Assembly (NCBI RefSeq): GCF_004135735.1
Contig: NZ_CP012670.1
Coordinates: 1,674,001-1,738,000, forward strand
DNA length: 64,000 nt
Reading direction: 5' to 3'
From: Sorangium cellulosum
GTDB lineage: Bacteria; Myxococcota_A; Polyangia; Polyangiales; Polyangiaceae
Under the pieces are notes generated by a model. It had not been told where the DNA came from. It did no database searches and saw only the letters and a program-made list of their open reading frames with translations. Below are positions 1-8,398 of this stretch, in pieces; positions within the stretch are counted from its first letter, which is position 1, and each line of letters starts with the position of its first letter. Both the position numbers and the translations under genes were made by a program.

Positions 1-219
1 GCGCGGGCGAAGCCCGCCTCGCCGTACGCGGGCCTCGCGGCGTACGACGCGGCCTTGATCAAGCAGATCGCCGCCCCTCAGGGCGCGGACGCGGGCTACT
101 GGTCCGACGTGGCCGCGCGCTTCCGCGAGGCGCAGGCGCTCCTGTCGGGGCCGCTCGCGCGGGCGGCGGAGGAGCGGGCGCGCGCCGCCGACGAGATCGC
201 GCGGGCGGCAGCGCGGTAA
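1..219 (+). CDS. C-terminal end of an unrecognised protein (partial)
   Basis: The first frame is open from the window edge to TAA at 217-219 and gives 72 residues. The sequence is Ala/Arg-rich with alternating charges (ARAAEERARAADEIARAAAR at the end), so it is probably helical. Its start lies outside the window. I do not recognise a family. It ends 18 bases before the stop of the convergent lipoprotein gene. Codon usage fits a real high-GC gene. Confidence 0.5.
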   Translation, partial: ARAKPASPYAGLAAYDAALIKQIAAPQGADAGYWSDVAARFREAQALLSGPLARAAEERARAADEIARAAAR

Positions 220-237
220 GCGGCGGGTTCGCCGGCG

Positions 238-1512
238 TCATCCCCCGCCCGCGCCGCCTGCGCCGCCCGTTCCGGCGACGCCGCCGCCCGCGCTGCCGGT
301 GCCGCCGGCGCCGCCCGCGTTGCCGGTGCCGCCCGCGCCGCCGGTGCCGCCGGTGCCGCCCGCGCCGCCGGTGCCGTCCGCGCCGCCTGCGCCGCCTGCG
401 CCGCCGGTGGGGTCGTCCGCGCCGCCTGCGCCCCCTGCGCCAAGGCCGCCACCCCCATTCCCTTCGTCGCCAACGGGGACCAGGACGGGGCCGGGGCTGA
501 TCACCCCTCCTCCCATCGAGGCTTGGTCGTAGATGCGGTATGTCGAAAAATAGATCCCGATCGGCTTGAGCACGACGCCGGAGCCCACGACGACGCTCAT
601 TGGCGCGCCGGTGTCCCAGCCAAAGCCGCTGGTGCTGACGATGTCCCAGGTGATCTTCTGGAAGACGGGGTAGGCCGAGACGCGCGCGTACGCAGCCATG
701 GGGACGAAGTACACCGAGCTGGCCTGAAGCGTGATGGTCTCGCTCACGCTGAATCCGAGCGCCCCGGAGAGATCCGCGCTTGTCAGCGTGCAGTTGCCCG
801 GCAGGCTCCACGAGGGCTCGCCGCTCGAGGTCATGCCGTTGCCCGGCAGGCTCCACGGAGGCTGGTCGTTCGGGGGGATGCCGTTGCCCGGCAGGCTCCA
901 TGGCGGCTGGTCGTTCGGGGGGATGCCGTTGCCCGGCAGGCTCCACGGAGGCTGGCCGATCGAGGGCATGCAGTCTGCTGGCATGCTCGACGAGGGCTGG
1001 CAGCCTGTGGGGGAGCGGCTCCCTGTGGTGCTCAGCGTTCCCGGCGGGCCAGGTGTGCCCGGCGGGCCAGGTGTGCCCGGCGTGCCAGGTGGGAACGGCG
1101 CACCGGGAAAACCGGGTATGCCGCTCAGAGGAGGCAAGCCCGGGATGATCGGCATGCCCGCCGTGCCCAGCGAGGGCTGCGCGCCCGTGGGCCCGAACGT
1201 GCCCGTGACGGTCCCCGTGAGGGTCACGGTGGGCTGGACGCTCGCGGCCACCGTGACTTCGAGCGTCCGCGGGCCGACCCCCTCCGACACGCTGAGGAGG
1301 TGGGCGGGATCCTCCCAGTGGTAGGTCTCCGGGAGAAAGGTCACGTTCACGATCTCGTGACCGTAACAGAGGGATCTGCGGGCCTCGCCGGTCTTCGCGT
1401 GTCCGTCGCCGCCGTCCGCGCTTCCCGGCGTGTCCCGCGGGGCCACACAGGCGAGGGGCGGAACGAGCACCATCGCCACACATAGCGCGAGCCTTACGTC
1501 AGGTGCAAACAT
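238..1512 (-). CDS. Secreted lipoprotein with collagen-like and Gly-rich tail
   Basis: The 424-residue product starts with a signal peptide ending in a lipobox (VPPLAC, Cys about residue 22), so it is probably anchored to a membrane or exposed on the surface. Residues about 45-115 and 255-345 look like ordinary folded sequence. Between them lie GxPGxPG collagen-like triplets and four copies of a 15-residue Pro/Trp/Gly unit (PPWSLPGNGIPPNDQ type). The last 70 residues are almost entirely GGAGG repeats. Such tails are common in myxobacterial surface proteins, where they act as spacers. No catalytic motif is visible. It is convergent with the partial gene upstream and divergent from the VCBS lipoprotein. 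The function is unknown. Confidence 0.75.
   Translation of the reverse strand: MFAPDVRLALCVAMVLVPPLACVAPRDTPGSADGGDGHAKTGEARRSLCYGHEIVNVTFLPETYHWEDPAHLLSVSEGVGPRTLEVTVAASVQPTVTLTGTVTGTFGPTGAQPSLGTAGMPIIPGLPPLSGIPGFPGAPFPPGTPGTPGPPGTPGPPGTLSTTGSRSPTGCQPSSSMPADCMPSIGQPPWSLPGNGIPPNDQPPWSLPGNGIPPNDQPPWSLPGNGMTSSGEPSWSLPGNCTLTSADLSGALGFSVSETITLQASSVYFVPMAAYARVSAYPVFQKITWDIVSTSGFGWDTGAPMSVVVGSGVVLKPIGIYFSTYRIYDQASMGGGVISPGPVLVPVGDEGNGGGGLGAGGAGGADDPTGGAGGAGGADGTGGAGGTGGTGGAGGTGNAGGAGGTGSAGGGVAGTGGAGGAGGG
793..972. repeat. 45-bp tandem repeat, four copies, inside a CDS
   Basis: The motif GTTGCCCGGCAGGCTCCA recurs at 793, 838, 883 and 928, exactly 45 bases apart. Each unit encodes one 15-residue repeat of the minus-strand lipoprotein. 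The two middle copies are nearly identical and the outer ones have diverged, as expected for an expanding in-frame minisatellite. Confidence 0.9.
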
Positions 1513-1929
1513 CTACGCTCCCTGGGTTGCAGTCAGCGTCGCAGTGAGTTCGAGCCGTCCTGGTGTCGAGAGCGCGTGAGGACGGATTGCCTTTCCGGGC
1601 CTCCCGGTGTCCTGAGCGGCCTCTTCCCCCGGAGGCCGTGATCACGGACCGGGGCGCCACCTCGTGAATCGAGGTAGGTGTCCGGCGTCCTCGCGGGCGA
1701 CCCGCTCGATGAGCATGGAAGGCCTATGCGGCGATCGGGCATGCAAGAAGCGGGGAACGGCCGAACCAGCCTGCGTGTGGGCGTCGCGCCGAGGTCCGGC
1801 GCGAGGGATGACGTCGATGGATCGGCGTTTGCCGTCCCTTCCATGCGCGTGCTCGGCGCGCTCATGGGGCCGGAGCGGAGCTGCCCGATCCGCCATCCAT
1901 GACCGCACAGGAGGCGCGAGCGGGGCCGT
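1513..1929. other. Intergenic region between divergent lipoprotein genes
   Basis: This 417-base stretch must hold the promoters of the two divergent lipoprotein genes. I see no convincing coding frame, hairpin or recognisable promoter consensus. The frames open across it are shadows without family character. Confidence 0.5.
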
Positions 1930-2997
1930 GTGAGAGAGCGTATTGCTGTCGTGAATGCCGTGTGTGCGGTCGCTGCGAGCCTCACCCTCCTGGGCTGTGC
2001 GCAGGGCCTCGATCCGTGGCCCGAGGGAGAGGCCGTCGGCGCCCCGGGCCCGCCGCTGGGCGTCGCGGTGCAGCGGGCGAGCGAGTACGGGTGGGAGGCC
2101 ATCCAGGTGCTCGACGTCAACGCTGACGGCCTGGGAGATGTGTTCTGGCGCAACCCCGAGCGGGGCCTCGCCGCCACATGGCTGATGGAGGGAAACCGGC
2201 TGCTCGCGCCGGGGCCGATCCTCCCGTGCCCGCTCGGCGGCGGCTGGGCCGCCACCACGGCCGATTTCGACGGCGATGGCCTGGCGGATGTGCTCTGGAA
2301 TCACGTCGAGCAGGGCCTCGTCGCGGTCGAGCTGGTGGAGGGCGTCCAGCCGCTCGCGCTGGGGCCGGTGATCCCGGGGCCGGGCGGCGGCGGCTGGCAC
2401 ACCATCCCGTCCGACTTCAACGGCGATAACATGGCCGACGTGCTCTGGGGCCATGCGGGACAGGGCGCGATGGCGATATGGCTGATGGAGGGGACCCGGC
2501 TGCTCGCGCCGGGGCCGGTGATCCCGGGGCCGCCTGGCGACGGCTGGGATGTCGTGTCGGCCGGGGAATTCAACGTCGACGGGCTGGCGGATATGGTCTG
2601 GGCTCACGGCGAGTCGGCGCAGATGGCGATATGGCTGATGGAGGGGACGCGGGTGCTTGCGCCGGGGCCGGAGATCCCGGGGCCGCTCGGCGACGGCTGG
2701 GTCTTCACCTGGACGGATGATTTCGACGCCGATGGCATCGAGGATGTGCTCTGGAACCACCCTGAGCAGAACCTGATGGCGGTATGGCTGATGGAGGGGA
2801 CGCGGGTGCGCGTGCCGGGGCCGGAGATCCCGGGGCCGCCCGGCGATGGCTGGAGGGCGCGCACCGCCGGTGACGTCAACGGCGACGACATGGCGGATGT
2901 GGTCTGGCAGAGGGGGGATACGATGACGGTGTGGCTGATGGAGGGGACGAGGGTGCTCGCGCCGGGGCCGCTGATCCCGGGGCCGTACGGCGGCTGA
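1930..2997 (+). CDS. Lipoprotein with six VCBS/FG-GAP-like repeats
   Basis: The 355-residue product has a signal peptide and lipobox (TLLGC, Cys about residue 23). Six repeats of about 50 residues follow, each of the form GW...DFNGDGLADVLW....WLMEGTRLLAPGPVIPGPPGD. The DxNxDGxxD loops are typical of calcium-binding FG-GAP/VCBS blades, so a partial or complete beta-propeller is likely. The start taken is GTG at 1930; another in-frame GTG at 1951 is possible and no strong ribosome-binding site decides. Ligand and role are unknown; proteins of this kind usually bind surfaces or polysaccharide. Confidence 0.8.
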   Translation: MRERIAVVNAVCAVAASLTLLGCAQGLDPWPEGEAVGAPGPPLGVAVQRASEYGWEAIQVLDVNADGLGDVFWRNPERGLAATWLMEGNRLLAPGPILPCPLGGGWAATTADFDGDGLADVLWNHVEQGLVAVELVEGVQPLALGPVIPGPGGGGWHTIPSDFNGDNMADVLWGHAGQGAMAIWLMEGTRLLAPGPVIPGPPGDGWDVVSAGEFNVDGLADMVWAHGESAQMAIWLMEGTRVLAPGPEIPGPLGDGWVFTWTDDFDADGIEDVLWNHPEQNLMAVWLMEGTRVRVPGPEIPGPPGDGWRARTAGDVNGDDMADVVWQRGDTMTVWLMEGTRVLAPGPLIPGPYGG

Positions 2998-3068
2998 CAT
3001 GGCGTCTTGCCCGGCCCGGGCGGGTTGCCGTTGCGAAGCCCGGCCCTCTCCACCCCCCAGCGATCACC

Positions 3069-3503
3069 AACGTGGTCGTGAAGGTGGTCGTGGACGTGAA
3101 CGTGGTCGTGGTCGTCAACGGCCAATCGTGAACGTGAACGTCACCCGGACATCGCCGCTCTCGTGTCCCACGATTTACCTCGACCAGCGCCATCTTCGTG
3201 AGCATCGAGACCGTCCTCTCCAGCAGCTCGCGAGGCTCCACGATCTCCTGGGCGGCGACGAGGCCCAGGGCTTCGAATGCATCGATGATCGCAGCGCACT
3301 CCAGCGCCGATCGAACATGGCAGGGGTGTCGATGCGACCCGGAGCTCGGTTGCGCGGAGCGACACGGAGGCAGCGACAATCGTCGACCGAAGGTTTCGGC
3401 AGAACGTTCACGTCCACGATTGTGTCGTTGACGACCACGACCACGTTCACGACCACGACCACGACCACGTTCACGACCACGACCACGACCACGACCACGT
3501 TCA
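3069..3503. repeat. Inverted GTGGTC-rich repeats bounding a gene remnant
   Basis: The left arm (about 3069-3142) is built of GTGGTCGTG and GTGAACGTG units. The right arm (about 3403-3503) carries the reverse complement, ACGACCACGACCACGTTCAC. Aligned as inverted repeats, the arms match over roughly 70 bases, including the transition through CGTTGACGACCACGACCACG. The 260 bases between them contain a four-helix-bundle gene remnant. The arrangement resembles a small mobile or once-mobile unit, but no transposase is present. Confidence 0.6.
3152..3322 (-). pseudogene. Remnant of a four-helix-bundle (S23/IVP-type) protein
   Basis: On the minus strand, one frame reads RSALECAAIIDAFEALGLVA and continues to ELLERTVSMLTKMALVEVN. 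This closely resembles the C-terminal half of the 23S rRNA intervening-sequence/four-helix-bundle family (TIGR02436/PF05635 type), normally about 120 residues. The N-terminal half (usually KLxVYxxxxxF...IAEG) is missing in all three frames, and the frame runs on without a stop into the repeat arm. I therefore call it a truncated remnant. It lies between inverted GTGGTC-rich repeats. The family call is from memory of the motif. Confidence 0.5.
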
Positions 3504-3685
3504 GTTCCCCCTGACCACGGCGGCGTCGTCAGCGTGCCCGGCCGCCTCGGCGTGGTCGAATCCAGCATTGGCCGGGCGGGGAGTCGTTTGTCTCCGTCGC
3601 GATGCCTGCATGTCACCCCCTCTTGCACTATGCTCGAACGCGCTCCGGCGCTTCCGACGCCGTCGGACCGACCCTCCTGGCCATC

Positions 3686-4486
3686 ATGCACCCCCCCGAG
3701 ATCCTCGCGCGCTTCGACGCCCAGATGCGTCGGGACCTCCCGCCACCCAGCCCGGCATGGCGCGTCGAGCGCGAGGGGCGCGTCGTGAGGTGGGTGTCGC
3801 CGCCGGAGATGCCGTGGGGCTCGTTCGTGGCGTGGAGCGATTTGGACGAGGGCACGGCCGACGGCGCCATCGCCGCAGAGGTGTCGTACTTCGCCCGGCT
3901 GGCCCGCCGCTTCGAGTGGAAGATCTATGGCCACGACCGCCCCGCGGACCTCGGCGCGCGGCTGCGGGCCGCCGGGCTCCAGCCGGAGCCCGCCGAGGCG
4001 CTCGTCATCGGGGCCGTCGAGGAGGTCGTGGCCGCGACCGCCGACATGGCGCCACCCCCTGGAATCACCCTGCGATGCCCCGACCGCGGCGAGCCGCTCG
4101 ATGGGATCGCCGCGCTGCAGTCCGCGGTCCTCGGCGGGGACTGGGCGTGGCTCGTGGCCGAGCTGGAGCACGAGCTGCGCGCCGATCCGACGGCGCTCTC
4201 CATCCATGTCGCCGAGGCGGAGGGGCAGATCGTCGGCGCCGCGTGGGTGCGCTTTCATCGGGGCACCGAGTTCGCGAGCCTGTGGGGCGGCAGCACCCTG
4301 CCGGCGTGGCGCCGGCGCGGGATCTACCGCGGCCTCGTCGCTCGGCGCGCCCGGCAGGCCCACGGGCGCGGGCTGCGCTACCTGCAGGTGGACGCCTCGC
4401 CGGACAGCCGCCCGATCCTGGAGCGGCTGGGGCTCCGCGCCGTCTCCACCACGACGCCCTACGTGTGGTGTCCGCCGTCCTCGTGA
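3686..4486 (+). CDS. GNAT-family N-acetyltransferase
   Basis: The 266-residue protein starts at ATG 3686 (MHPPEILARFDAQM); frames open upstream give only low-quality sequence. The C-terminal half carries the GNAT core: a beta-strand IVGAAWVRFH, then STLPAWRRRGIYRGLVARRA, which is the acetyl-CoA pyrophosphate loop, then YLQVDASPDSRPILERLGL. The N-terminal half is a divergent domain (about residues 1-130), as in two-domain GNATs. It probably transfers an acetyl group from acetyl-CoA to a small-molecule or peptide amine; the substrate is unknown. It stands alone, convergent with the Uma2 gene. Confidence 0.8.
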   Translation: MHPPEILARFDAQMRRDLPPPSPAWRVEREGRVVRWVSPPEMPWGSFVAWSDLDEGTADGAIAAEVSYFARLARRFEWKIYGHDRPADLGARLRAAGLQPEPAEALVIGAVEEVVAATADMAPPPGITLRCPDRGEPLDGIAALQSAVLGGDWAWLVAELEHELRADPTALSIHVAEAEGQIVGAAWVRFHRGTEFASLWGGSTLPAWRRRGIYRGLVARRARQAHGRGLRYLQVDASPDSRPILERLGLRAVSTTTPYVWCPPSS

Positions 4487-4638
4487 GGCCCGACAGGCTC
4501 GACCCGCGCGCCGGTCGCCGTTTCCGGTGCCGGAGGGCAGCCGAGCTGCTCCGGGGCGACCGTTTCCGGTGTGGCGAGGGCAGCCGGGCTGCTGCGAGGC
4601 GACCATGTCCGGTGCCCGGGGGGGCGGGCGGCGGCGGG

Positions 4639-5271
4639 CTAGCGCTCCGCGGTGCCGGCTTCGCCCTCGTCTTCCCCCTCTGGCAGCTCATCCAGCTCTC
4701 GCCAGAGCGCGTCGAGGTCCAGCGAAAGCCCCTCGCAACCGGGCGCCTCGTGGACCCCTTCCGAGGCCGAGAGCGCGACGGCATAGCGTCCATCCCGGCC
4801 GAGCTCGAAGATCTCCAGCCCGCGGACCTGAGGATCCAGGAGCCAGTAGAACTGCACCCCGAACCTGGCGTACTCGCCCAGCTTTTCGATGCGATCGCGG
4901 CGCGCGTCCCGCGGTCGCGGCGAGATGACCTCGATCACGGCGCTGGGCGGCCGCGTCGCCATCGGGCTCCCTCGCGCGGGGAGCCGGGCGCCCGGCAGGT
5001 ACATGGAGACGTCCGGTTTGCGGCCGCGCTCCTGCGCCCTCATGCCGAGCTTGAGCTCCGAGCCGAAGACGCGTCCACCCCGCACGGCGGCCCACACGCC
5101 GAGGACGCGCATCAGCCACGCGACCACCGCCTCATGGAGAACGCTCGGCATCTCCTCCTCCTCGACCCGACCGTCGACGAGCTCCCCCGCCTCGTCCTCA
5201 TCGAGGTCAGCCCAGGCCTCGAGCGTCAGCCTCGCCGGCTCGCACGCGCCGGACGCGAACCCTGTCGCCAT
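4639..5271 (-). CDS. Uma2-family (DUF820) restriction-endonuclease-like protein
   Basis: The 210-residue product shows the Uma2 fold signature: an early ELVDGRVEEEEMPS, then RKPDVSMYLPG, then VIEVISP...DRIEKLGEYARFGVQFYWLLDP. The Asp of PDVS and the Glu of VIEV with downstream Lys are the usual nuclease-like residues. The ATG at 5269-5271 gives MATGFASG; the frame continues upstream but lacks family character. This family is strongly expanded in myxobacteria and cyanobacteria, and its biological role is unclear. The C-terminus is acidic (LPEGEDEGEAGTAER). Confidence 0.8.
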   Translation of the reverse strand: MATGFASGACEPARLTLEAWADLDEDEAGELVDGRVEEEEMPSVLHEAVVAWLMRVLGVWAAVRGGRVFGSELKLGMRAQERGRKPDVSMYLPGARLPARGSPMATRPPSAVIEVISPRPRDARRDRIEKLGEYARFGVQFYWLLDPQVRGLEIFELGRDGRYAVALSASEGVHEAPGCEGLSLDLDALWRELDELPEGEDEGEAGTAER

Positions 5272-5443
5272 GACTGGAGCGTAGCAGGATGATGGGGCTC
5301 CGTGGCTCGATGGCAGCGACCGCCCGCGCCGATCGGGCTCGGGCGCGATCGCCCGGCCGGCGCGTCCGCGCTCCGCTCTCCTCTCCGTCCTCCGGGATCG
5401 GTTGATCCCGGCGCGCATCTCGAGTGCGATCCTCGCCGCCGCG

Positions 5444-6658
5444 ATGCGCCAGATCCTCCACATCGACATGGACGCGTTCTTCGCGTCGGTCGAGCAGCTC
5501 GACGACCCGTCGCTGCGCGGCCGCCCGGTCCTGGTCGGCGGCGCCTCGCGGCGCGGCGTGGTCGCGGCCGCTTCGTACGAGGCGCGCCCCTCCGGCGCCC
5601 GCTCGGCGATGCCCATGGCCGAGGCGATCCGGCGCTGCCCGCAGGCGGTCGTCGTGCCGGTGCGGCACGCCCGCTACGCCGAGGTGAGCGCGCAGATCTT
5701 CGCGATCTTCCGCCGCTTCACCCCGCTCGTGGAGGGGCTGTCGCTCGACGAGGCGTTCCTCGACGTGACCGCGAGCCGCGCGCTCTTCGGCGACGGCCTG
5801 GCGATCGCGGCGCAGATCAAGCGCGCCATCCGCGGCGAGATCGGGCTCACGGCGTCGGCCGGGGTCGCGCCGTGCAAGTTCGCCGCGAAGATCGCGAGCG
5901 ATCTGCAGAAGCCCGACGGGCTCGTCGTGGTCCCCGAGGACGTCGCCGCCTTCCTCGCGCCGCTGCCGCTCGAGCGCATGTGGGGCGTGGGCCCGCGCGC
6001 CGCCGAGCGCCTGCGCCGCGCGGGGCTCGCGACGATCGGCGATCTCGCGCGCTGCCCGGCGCCGCGCCTCCACGAGCTCCTCGGCCCCGCGTGGGGCGAG
6101 CACGTCCGGCTCCTCGCGGCCGGCGTCGACCCGCGCGCGGTCGTCCCGGGCCGCAAGGCGGAGTCGATCGGCGCCGAGGAGACGGTCGAGGAGGACCTCC
6201 TGGGCAGGGCGCCGATCGAGCGCTGGCTGCTCGAGCTGTCCGGCCGCGTCGCGCGGCGCCTGCTCAAGGCGGGGCTGTCCTGCCGCGCCGTGACCGTGAA
6301 GCTCAAGTACGCGGACTTCACGCTGCGGACCCGCCAGACCTCGCTGCCCGAGCCGGTCTGCGACACGGACTCGATCCATGCGTGCGCGAAGGGGCTGCTG
6401 TCGCGGTTCGACCTGTCGCGCCCCGTGCGGCTCGTCGGCGTCGCCGCGGGCGATCTGACGGCCGAGACCGCCGGACCGACCCTGAGCCTGTTTCCCGTCG
6501 CCTCGGAGCGCCGCCGCCGCCTGGAGGGCGTCGTGGCGGAGGTGGCCGAGCGGTTCGGGGGAAAGGGGCTCACGCGCGCGGCGCTGCTGGATCCGCCGCC
6601 GTCGGGGGATCGCGGCGCGGCCGCGGGCGGGCGCGGCGGGGCGCGGGAGAGGAAGTAG
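5444..6658 (+). CDS. dinB: DNA polymerase IV (Y-family translesion polymerase)
   Basis: The 404-residue protein begins MRQILHIDMDAFFASVEQ, the canonical Y-family start with metal-binding Asp at residues 8 and 10. The second catalytic motif is SLDEAFLDVT. The GIGxxxA-type HhH region appears as MWGVGPRAAERLRRAG and the little-finger domain follows. It performs error-prone synthesis across lesions and misaligned primers. A 14-codon extension upstream (from 5402) is open, but the family normally starts at the chosen ATG. The protein is longer than E. coli Pol IV because of a Gly/Arg-rich tail. No LexA-type box is evident upstream. Confidence 0.93.
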   Translation: MRQILHIDMDAFFASVEQLDDPSLRGRPVLVGGASRRGVVAAASYEARPSGARSAMPMAEAIRRCPQAVVVPVRHARYAEVSAQIFAIFRRFTPLVEGLSLDEAFLDVTASRALFGDGLAIAAQIKRAIRGEIGLTASAGVAPCKFAAKIASDLQKPDGLVVVPEDVAAFLAPLPLERMWGVGPRAAERLRRAGLATIGDLARCPAPRLHELLGPAWGEHVRLLAAGVDPRAVVPGRKAESIGAEETVEEDLLGRAPIERWLLELSGRVARRLLKAGLSCRAVTVKLKYADFTLRTRQTSLPEPVCDTDSIHACAKGLLSRFDLSRPVRLVGVAAGDLTAETAGPTLSLFPVASERRRRLEGVVAEVAERFGGKGLTRAALLDPPPSGDRGAAAGGRGGARERK

Positions 6659-6874
6659 GCGCGCCGTCCCGGCCCTGCGCCCGCACCGCGGGGCGCGTGG
6701 GACTCTTGCTCCCATGGTTCCGCCGTTGAGAACATTTTTGCTTCCGGATAGCGTCTCGGGCGGGCGCGGCTGGTTCGGAGAGAGCTCGGGTACGGGAGTA
6801 CGGCAAGAGCAGGAGCAGGTACGGCGAACGGCGCTCGGCCGCGCAGCCACGCGTGGAACGGAAGAGAGGGTAGC

Positions 6875-7993
6875 ATGAGGTCGTTTCTTTCTTTGGCGAT
6901 GTGCGGGGTGCTGGTCGGCTCGTTCGCCCTGGCGGGTTGCGGTGACGATGACGGGGGGACCGGCGGCAGCGGTGGGGCCGGCGGGGAGGGGGGGAGCTCC
7001 ACCACGACCACCGGGGTTGGCGGCGAGGGCGGCGAAGGCGAGGGCGGCGCGGGCGAGGGCGGCGCGGGCGAGGGCGGCGCGGGCGAGGGCGGTGCGGGCG
7101 AGGGCGGCGCGGGCGAGGGCGGCGCGGGCGAGGGCGGCGCTGACACCGGCATCGGCCCGGACGAGAGCTGCTCGGGTTGCGCCCGGCTGTCGGTGCCGCT
7201 CACCGAGAGCGGGCAAGCAACGCAGTTCCTCGTCACGTTCGACGAGCCGATGGACCTGACCGGCGCCACCATCACGTACCGCGTGAAGACGTACGCCGGC
7301 ACCAACGGCGGCGTGCAGCCGTACGTGCAGAACGGGGACGAGCTGGAGTGGGCGACCGCGGGCTGGGGGTGGAATCCCGTCAGCGAGCTGAAGGAGTGGA
7401 CGGACATCACGATCGACGTCGATGCCGCGGTCGTGCCCGAGGGGTCTGCCCCGTTCGACAAGTCGCAGGTGCTGATGTTCGGGCTTCAGATCACGGCGGG
7501 CGACGAGGGTCCCTGGACCAGCCCGACCGTGGTCTACGTCGACTCCATCACCGTCACGAGGCCCGCCAGCGCAGGCGGCGAGGGAGCCGGCGGCGCGGGC
7601 GATGGCGGGGCCGGCGGCGCGGGCGACGGCGGGGCCGGCGGGGCCGGCGGCGCGGGCGACGGCGGGGCCGGTGGCGCGGGCGACGGCGGGGCCGGTGGCG
7701 CGGGCGACGGCGGGGCCGGTGGCGCGGGCGACGGCGGGGCCGGTGGCGCGGGCGACGGCGGGGCCGGTGGCGCGGGCGACGGCGGGGCCGGTGGCGCGGG
7801 CGACGGCGGGGCCGGCGGCGCGGGCGACGGCGGGGCCGGTGGTGCTGGCGACGGCGGCGCGGGCGGCGGTGAGCCGAGCGTCGAGGTGATTCACGTGGTC
7901 GGTCCGTTCGAGTTCGCGGCCGACGCGGAGCCGCTGGAGATCGGCTCGTACATGCCCGTGTCGGGCTCGACGCTGCTCCACCTCGCCGAGTGA
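6875..7993 (+). CDS. Secreted lipoprotein with beta-sandwich domain between Gly-rich repeats
   Basis: The 372-residue product has a signal peptide and lipobox (ALAGC, Cys about residue 24). A linker of GGAGE repeats leads to a folded domain at about residues 95-230 ([11 protein letters not shown] ... [12 protein letters not shown]). That domain looks like a carbohydrate-binding or jelly-roll beta-sandwich, judged by the spacing of Tyr/Trp strands and the closing VYVDSITV strand. Thirteen or so GGAGDGGA repeats follow, and then a short tail. The carbohydrate-binding assignment is inference; no enzyme motif is visible. ATG 6875 follows GGGTAGC. Confidence 0.75.
   Translation: MRSFLSLAMCGVLVGSFALAGCGDDDGGTGGSGGAGGEGGSSTTTTGVGGEGGEGEGGAGEGGAGEGGAGEGGAGEGGAGEGGAGEGGADTGIGPDESCSGCARLSVPLTESGQATQFLVTFDEPMDLTGATITYRVKTYAGTNGGVQPYVQNGDELEWATAGWGWNPVSELKEWTDITIDVDAAVVPEGSAPFDKSQVLMFGLQITAGDEGPWTSPTVVYVDSITVTRPASAGGEGAGGAGDGGAGGAGDGGAGGAGGAGDGGAGGAGDGGAGGAGDGGAGGAGDGGAGGAGDGGAGGAGDGGAGGAGDGGAGGAGDGGAGGAGDGGAGGGEPSVEVIHVVGPFEFAADAEPLEIGSYMPVSGSTLLHLAE
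7593..7864. repeat. 24-bp minisatellite encoding GGAGDGGA
   Basis: Near-perfect 24-bp units (GGCGCGGGCGACGGCGGGGC plus CGGT) are repeated in frame, with one 9-base insertion (GGA) near 7640. A related 15-bp unit encoding GGAGE runs from about 7040 to 7142 in the same gene. Both keep the frame, so copy number can change without breaking the gene. Confidence 0.9.
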
Positions 7994-8086
7994 TGCAGGC
8001 CGGCCTCGGGCGCTCGCTCACGCGCTGCCGCGCGGAGCGGCGCCCGGGCGCGGCGCGTGGGCGAGCCGTCGCCCTCGTCCGGGTGA

Positions 8087-8206
8087 CTACCCGTGATGGG
8101 ACTTGCCCTGACCGCGGTAACGCTTCCAGTGATGTCGCTTGTTCTTGTTCTTCGGCCGGCTGTTGTTGGAGAGGCCGATGGACGTCTTCTTGGTCGATAG
8201 CGGCAT
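8087..8206 (-). CDS. Very basic 39-residue protein, unknown
   Basis: ATG at 8204-8206 is preceded by a strong ribosome-binding site (GGGAGGGATC on the minus strand). The product runs MPLSTKKTSIGLSNNSRPKN, then KNKRHHWKRYRGQGKSHHG, and ends at TAG 8087. About a third of its residues are Lys, Arg or His, and there is no hydrophobic segment. The composition resembles small ribosomal or RNA-binding proteins, but I do not recognise the family. It lies 192 bases downstream of the YeiH-type exporter gene on the same strand, and may be its own transcript. Confidence 0.65.
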   Translation of the reverse strand: MPLSTKKTSIGLSNNSRPKNKNKRHHWKRYRGQGKSHHG

Positions 8207-8398
8207 GATCCCTCCCTGGTGCCGGTGCGGCGCCAGCAACAGGGGGTCGGAGGCCGACGGCGCGACCCCGCGGAGCTCCGCTCCACACGACGCTGGCCGA
8301 CCGGACGCTCACCCCCCCAGGACGGCGCTCGCAGGCGGGCGCGCTCGTCGCGCGCGACCCCGCGCGGCGAGCCGCCGGGCCGGAGCGCTGGACGGCGC

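Noticed and set aside
1642..3000. 452-codon minus-strand frame with regular repeats opposite the VCBS gene
   Set aside because: Its regularity only mirrors the six repeats of the plus-strand gene, which has a signal peptide, lipobox and calcium-loop motifs.
3069..3503. Complete diversity-generating retroelement around the four-helix-bundle remnant
   Set aside because: No reverse transcriptase, template repeat or variable target gene is present; only an Avd-like fold is hinted at, and it is truncated.
7593..7864. Possible CRISPR-like array
   Set aside because: The units are adjacent with no unique spacers and encode an in-frame GGAGDGGA repeat.
5207..7981. A 924-codon open frame on the minus strand opposite dinB and the Gly-rich lipoprotein gene
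   Set aside because: It is antisense to two well-supported genes, and its composition is the low-complexity Arg/Ala/Pro expected from a shadow frame in high-GC DNA.
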